Shown here piece by piece: positions 62,001-64,000 of a stretch of DNA of 64,000 nucleotides (its first letter is position 1; every line of letters starts with the position of its first letter). The stretch spans positions 1 through 64,000 of the forward strand of contig NZ_JAENIO010000001.1 in the NCBI RefSeq assembly GCF_016595415.1. The letters run 5' to 3'. Source of the stretch: Roseibacillus ishigakijimensis. Its GTDB lineage: Bacteria; Verrucomicrobiota; Verrucomicrobiia; Verrucomicrobiales; Akkermansiaceae. The translations under genes and the position numbers were made by a program. The notes below the pieces were generated by a model that worked only from the letters and a program-made list of their open reading frames with translations, searched no databases and was not told the DNA's origin.

Positions 62001-64000
62001 AGCGAATCATCTCCTGCGTGCGCCCGCCCTGGGTCCAGGTGCGCTGGAGAAGCTGCTGATCCTGATAAATCTCAACCACCGCCCGCGCTTCTTCATGACC
62101 ACTGCCCCAGAGCAAGGAGAACTCTTCTCCCGGCTCGACCATATGCTCCGGTGCAACGGTGTAGAACGGCACCATGGTCGGAAAGTCCTCCCCCGCCGGG
62201 TCGAGCACTTGAATCATGCGGAAGGCCTTCACTTCGCGCCCGTTGGCATCCTTGCTCGTGAGAACGAGCCGATAAGCGCCCGCGTCCAAAGTCGCCGCCA
62301 GCTCCGCCAGTCCCGCTTCCTCACCTTCTGCGGAGGTGGAAAAAGCGAACTCCCGAACCATTTCTCCCAGTTCCCAATCCTCTGGTCTCTCAATATCGCG
62401 GGCTCCATAGACACCCTCCCCAATACCAGCAAAAGGATCAATATTGCTTCCTGATTGAGCACGCGGGCAAGTTTCCGGCTCTTGCAGGCGATGGATTTTC
62501 ACCACCCCCTCAGCCGCGCGCGGCTCCCCATCGTGGGAAAGCGTGCGCACCCTCACCGCGACCGGCTCTTCCGTCGTCAGCCACGCATCCGTCTCCAGCG
62601 AAGCCTGCAGGGTGGTGTAAGCGACCGAAATCGTGCGGCTGGCACTGCGGGTCTCACCCGCTCCATCCGTGATGTCCACTGTGACGAGGTAATCGAAAAC
62701 CGGCTCCTGCTCGACGGGAACCTCCGCATCCGGCTTGGCGGTGAAACTCAGCTCGAACTGCCCCTGCGCGTCGGTCTCCCCCTCACCTTGGGCAATTTCC
62801 TCCGCGCTGGAATGCGGCAGGTCCGAGCGCCACCAGCCGATCCAGTCCGGCCAACGGGTTTGCCGGGTGACTCGCCAGGCCACCTTGGCCCCATCGACCG
62901 CTGCCCCGGTGTAAGCCTCCGCGCGGGCCGTCACCTTCACCTCTTCCCCCAGCGCCGCTTCATTGCTAGCGGCCTCAATTTCCGAGAAAAACTTGGGCCG
63001 CTTGTATTCCTCCACGCGAACAGAGGTGCTGCCGGAGATCTCTTCACAGACAATTTGATAGCGGCCCAAAGCCCGACCCTGCGGCGCGGGGAAGGCTCCC
63101 GCCACCGAACCCCGCGCATTGGAAGTCAACGACAACTGCGCCACTTCCTCCCGGTTCACATCGAGCAAACGCACCGTCACCGCTCGATCCGGAAGGGTCG
63201 CGTAATCTCCCTCAGCCTGATTCCCCTGCGCCAGAATGGCCTTGAAATGAATGGTCTGGCCCGGTCGATAAATGGCCCGGTCGGTGAAGAAGACGCTCCG
63301 CTGAAAACCCTCCTTCTCCGGCCGCGAACCCTGATTGGCCCACGAACGCGCCACCGCCCGATCCTGCTCGCGCTGCGCAATCACCACATAGCGACGCTCC
63401 ATTTTCGGAAAAGCGAAGTATCCGGATTCATCCGTATGTTTCTTAGAATTTGCGAACACCTCGCCATGAACCGGCTGCCACCAAGCCTTCACCTCCACCC
63501 CTGACTGCGGGGCGCCGGTGACCGCATCGACCACGAAACCATCCACCCCACCCTGCGGCGCTCGACGAGTCACCAGCGCCAAGCGCGTGACGTGAATCCC
63601 CTGACTCGCCACGACATTGTCCTCGATCGAAAAATCCTCTTTTGCACTCGCAACCAAGAAATAGTAGCCGGGATCCACATCTTGCGGGGCGGTCACCTGG
63701 CTCGTGCGCCGCGCATAGTCGCCCTCATCGGGAAGCTCCTCGACCCAGCTCCGAGCCGGTTCTTTTTGCAAAAGTCGGCGCAACTCCTCCTCATCAAGCG
63801 TCGCCTCGGACGCCAAAGCCTCCTCTCCTTCCCCAAAGGTCATGGCATAGAGACGAAACCACACGCGACCCACATTCTTGTGCGTGACCTGAATCGCTTC
63901 CCCAGCCGGAGTCCACTGCGTCTCCGTCGCGAGCTGCAATTCTCTCTCCTCCAGCTCCTTGACGACATTCCCACAAAGAAGACCGTAGGGGTGCTCGGGA
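59062..64000 (-). CDS. alpha-2-macroglobulin family protein, 5' end outside the window
   Basis: At least 1645 residues are present and the frame is open to the window edge, so the N terminus is missing. The order is MG-type beta-sandwich domains (with an F-V-V-D-A-V-T-G-A-P-Q-S-G-V-E-V segment and Y-R-P-G-Q-T-I-H-F-K), then A-L-T-T-W-R-F-L-A-L-A-H-D, a thioester motif C-A-E-Q (codons at 60649-60660, in P-H-E-C-A-E-Q-T-F-N-R-Y), an alpha/alpha thioester domain and a C-terminal receptor-like domain. Bacterial homologs trap proteases in the periplasm. The large reverse-strand ORF over 59773-62454 is a shadow. No pbpC-like partner is visible here. Confidence 0.88.
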   Translation of the reverse strand, partial: PEHPYGLLCGNVVKELEERELQLATETQWTPAGEAIQVTHKNVGRVWFRLYAMTFGEGEEALASEATLDEEELRRLLQKEPARSWVEELPDEGDYARRTSQVTAPQDVDPGYYFLVASAKEDFSIEDNVVASQGIHVTRLALVTRRAPQGGVDGFVVDAVTGAPQSGVEVKAWWQPVHGEVFANSKKHTDESGYFAFPKMERRYVVIAQREQDRAVARSWANQGSRPEKEGFQRSVFFTDRAIYRPGQTIHFKAILAQGNQAEGDYATLPDRAVTVRLLDVNREEVAQLSLTSNARGSVAGAFPAPQGRALGRYQIVCEEISGSTSVRVEEYKRPKFFSEIEAASNEAALGEEVKVTARAEAYTGAAVDGAKVAWRVTRQTRWPDWIGWWRSDLPHSSAEEIAQGEGETDAQGQFELSFTAKPDAEVPVEQEPVFDYLVTVDITDGAGETRSASRTISVAYTTLQASLETDAWLTTEEPVAVRVRTLSHDGEPRAAEGVVKIHRLQEPETCPRAQSGSNIDPFAGIGEGVYGARDIERPEDWELGEMVREFAFSTSAEGEEAGLAELAATLDAGAYRLVLTSKDANGREVKAFRMIQVLDPAGEDFPTMVPFYTVAPEHMVEPGEEFSLLWGSGHEEARAVVEIYQDQQLLQRTWTQGGRTQEMIRFPVTEKQRGGFTVTIFQVSQNRFHQATRQVSVPWTNQELTVRWEHMVNKLEPGAKESWTAVVEGAGGEAAVAEMVATMYDASLDAFASHRFRDLASFYRRESGVWLSPDFSSDFEYFEAQSHFASGRWHSLGDIYRGFFFGETGFGSDPGLPVRRSRAMAMPSAPMMLGGRVAEAEVDSFAAEPVAEEGIMKSVAVRSDADGSGEDGEAGAPVSVRTNLNETAFFFPDLVSDEEGRVRISFTIPEALTTWRFLALAHDDRLRSGLLESEVVTAKDLMVQPNPPRFLREGDELEFTVKVTNQSEETQSGVAKLDLADAATDESRNAALGVEELEKSFEIPAKESRTVSWRLSVPDGAGFLRYRATATTGSLTDGEEGWLPVLPRRVLVTESMALPIRDAGEKEFAFDKLLASGDSETLQNQFVHLQVVSQPAWYAVMALPYLMEFPHECAEQTFNRYYANALAAHIANSDAKIRRIFDLWKNTEALDSPLLKNEDLKGLLLEETPWLAEAKNESEARRRVGLLFEENKLTFELEQALQKVSEMQGEDGLWPWFPGGRGNAYISRYLVTGFARLRHLGVESDLSPALQALAALDADLSESYERIRRNGDLDENNLSQGVAHHLYMRSFFLRDKKLTARDQVAFDYFVAQAKEHWTSLSDRMSRAHTALALHRLGETETAQLITRSLKEHALVDEEQGMRWNDERGWWWWQAPIESQALMIEAFAEVDQDEQAVEDCQVWLIKQKQVGDWETTKATADAVYALLMGGRNLLSSKELLEVTLGGEKVVPEQVEPGTGMYEERLMGAEVKPALGQITLHKKDKGVAWASLHWQYLEDLGKVTSEAGEELQLEKRLFVKRHTDQGEVLEPVTGPVAVGDELVTRLILRNDRAMEFVHLKDQRGSGTEPVNVLSGYRWQDGFGYYEMTRDTASHFFIDHLPAGTHVFETSVRVQHRGVYQTGLAEIRCMYAPEFAAHSASVAVEVR

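Noticed and set aside
59773-62454. 893-aa open frame on the plus strand
   Set aside because: Antisense to the alpha-2-macroglobulin gene, which has motif-level support.

Overview
The window looks like a chromosomal segment of a GC-rich verrucomicrobium, probably order Verrucomicrobiales. The basis is a combination of traits rather than one marker: three PEP-CTERM proteins, formylglycine-type sulfatases, HEAT/beta-propeller proteins with a C-terminal heme c site, a long (593 aa) IspG, a standalone ovothiol-type methyltransferase, and families common in the PVC group (DUF5069, DUF4126, DUF2452). Housekeeping genes are dense and GC-rich. Three stretches are AT-richer and look accessory: 0.1-1.3 kb, 18.6-21.2 kb and 54.3-56.1 kb. 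No tRNA, rRNA, CRISPR array or transposase gene was seen.

Layout. 0-1.7 kb: an 18-bp tandem repeat, then a minus-strand orphan RHS tip with a cysteine-rich toxin-like tail and a putative immunity gene. 1.7-8.9 kb: a large secreted metzincin-like protease, a DUF4126 membrane protein, an OmpA-type lipoprotein, an FMN reductase, a DUF2383 protein and a small PEP-CTERM protein. 8.9-18.5 kb: a sigma-54 activator with a degenerate receiver, gmk, coaC and coaB separated by a small inverted-repeat-bounded insert, HtrA protease, ffh, DUF5069, a dGTPase gene broken by an in-frame amber codon, and pdxA. 18.6-21.2 kb: four small AT-rich orphan genes. 21.2-30 kb: PQQ dehydrogenase/cytochrome fusion, sulfatase, gamma carbonic anhydrase, bifunctional nuclease, M29-like aminopeptidase, cupin and OvoA-C-type methyltransferase. 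30-37.8 kb: an exonuclease / GYF-RDD / FtsX-like permease operon, a PEP-CTERM protein and two cytochrome c proteins. 37.9-41.7 kb: a cobalamin-riboswitch operon. 41.8-54 kb: two exported unknowns, a TraB-like protein, ispG-clpS-DUF2017, a heme protein plus thioesterase, a second sulfatase, HPr, rpmH-rnpA and a prenyl synthase. 53.9-64 kb: two paralogous membrane-anchored proteins, a metzincin-like protease, an XRE regulator and a partial alpha-2-macroglobulin.

How genes fit together. The clearest regulated unit is 41.7 to 37.9 kb on the minus strand: a cobalamin riboswitch precedes a PEP-CTERM surface protein, a BtuB-like TonB receptor and a secreted protein, which suggests a vitamin B12 capture operon that uses PEP-CTERM anchoring. 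The most novel-looking cluster is 53.9-59.1 kb. There a secreted protease gene abuts a membrane-anchored partner whose paralog follows and shares a nearly identical 203-bp 3' module; an XRE regulator with a palindromic operator is divergent. Several genes carry apparent interruptions (RHS tip, dGTPase, protease signal peptide). These may be real, programmed, or sequence errors.
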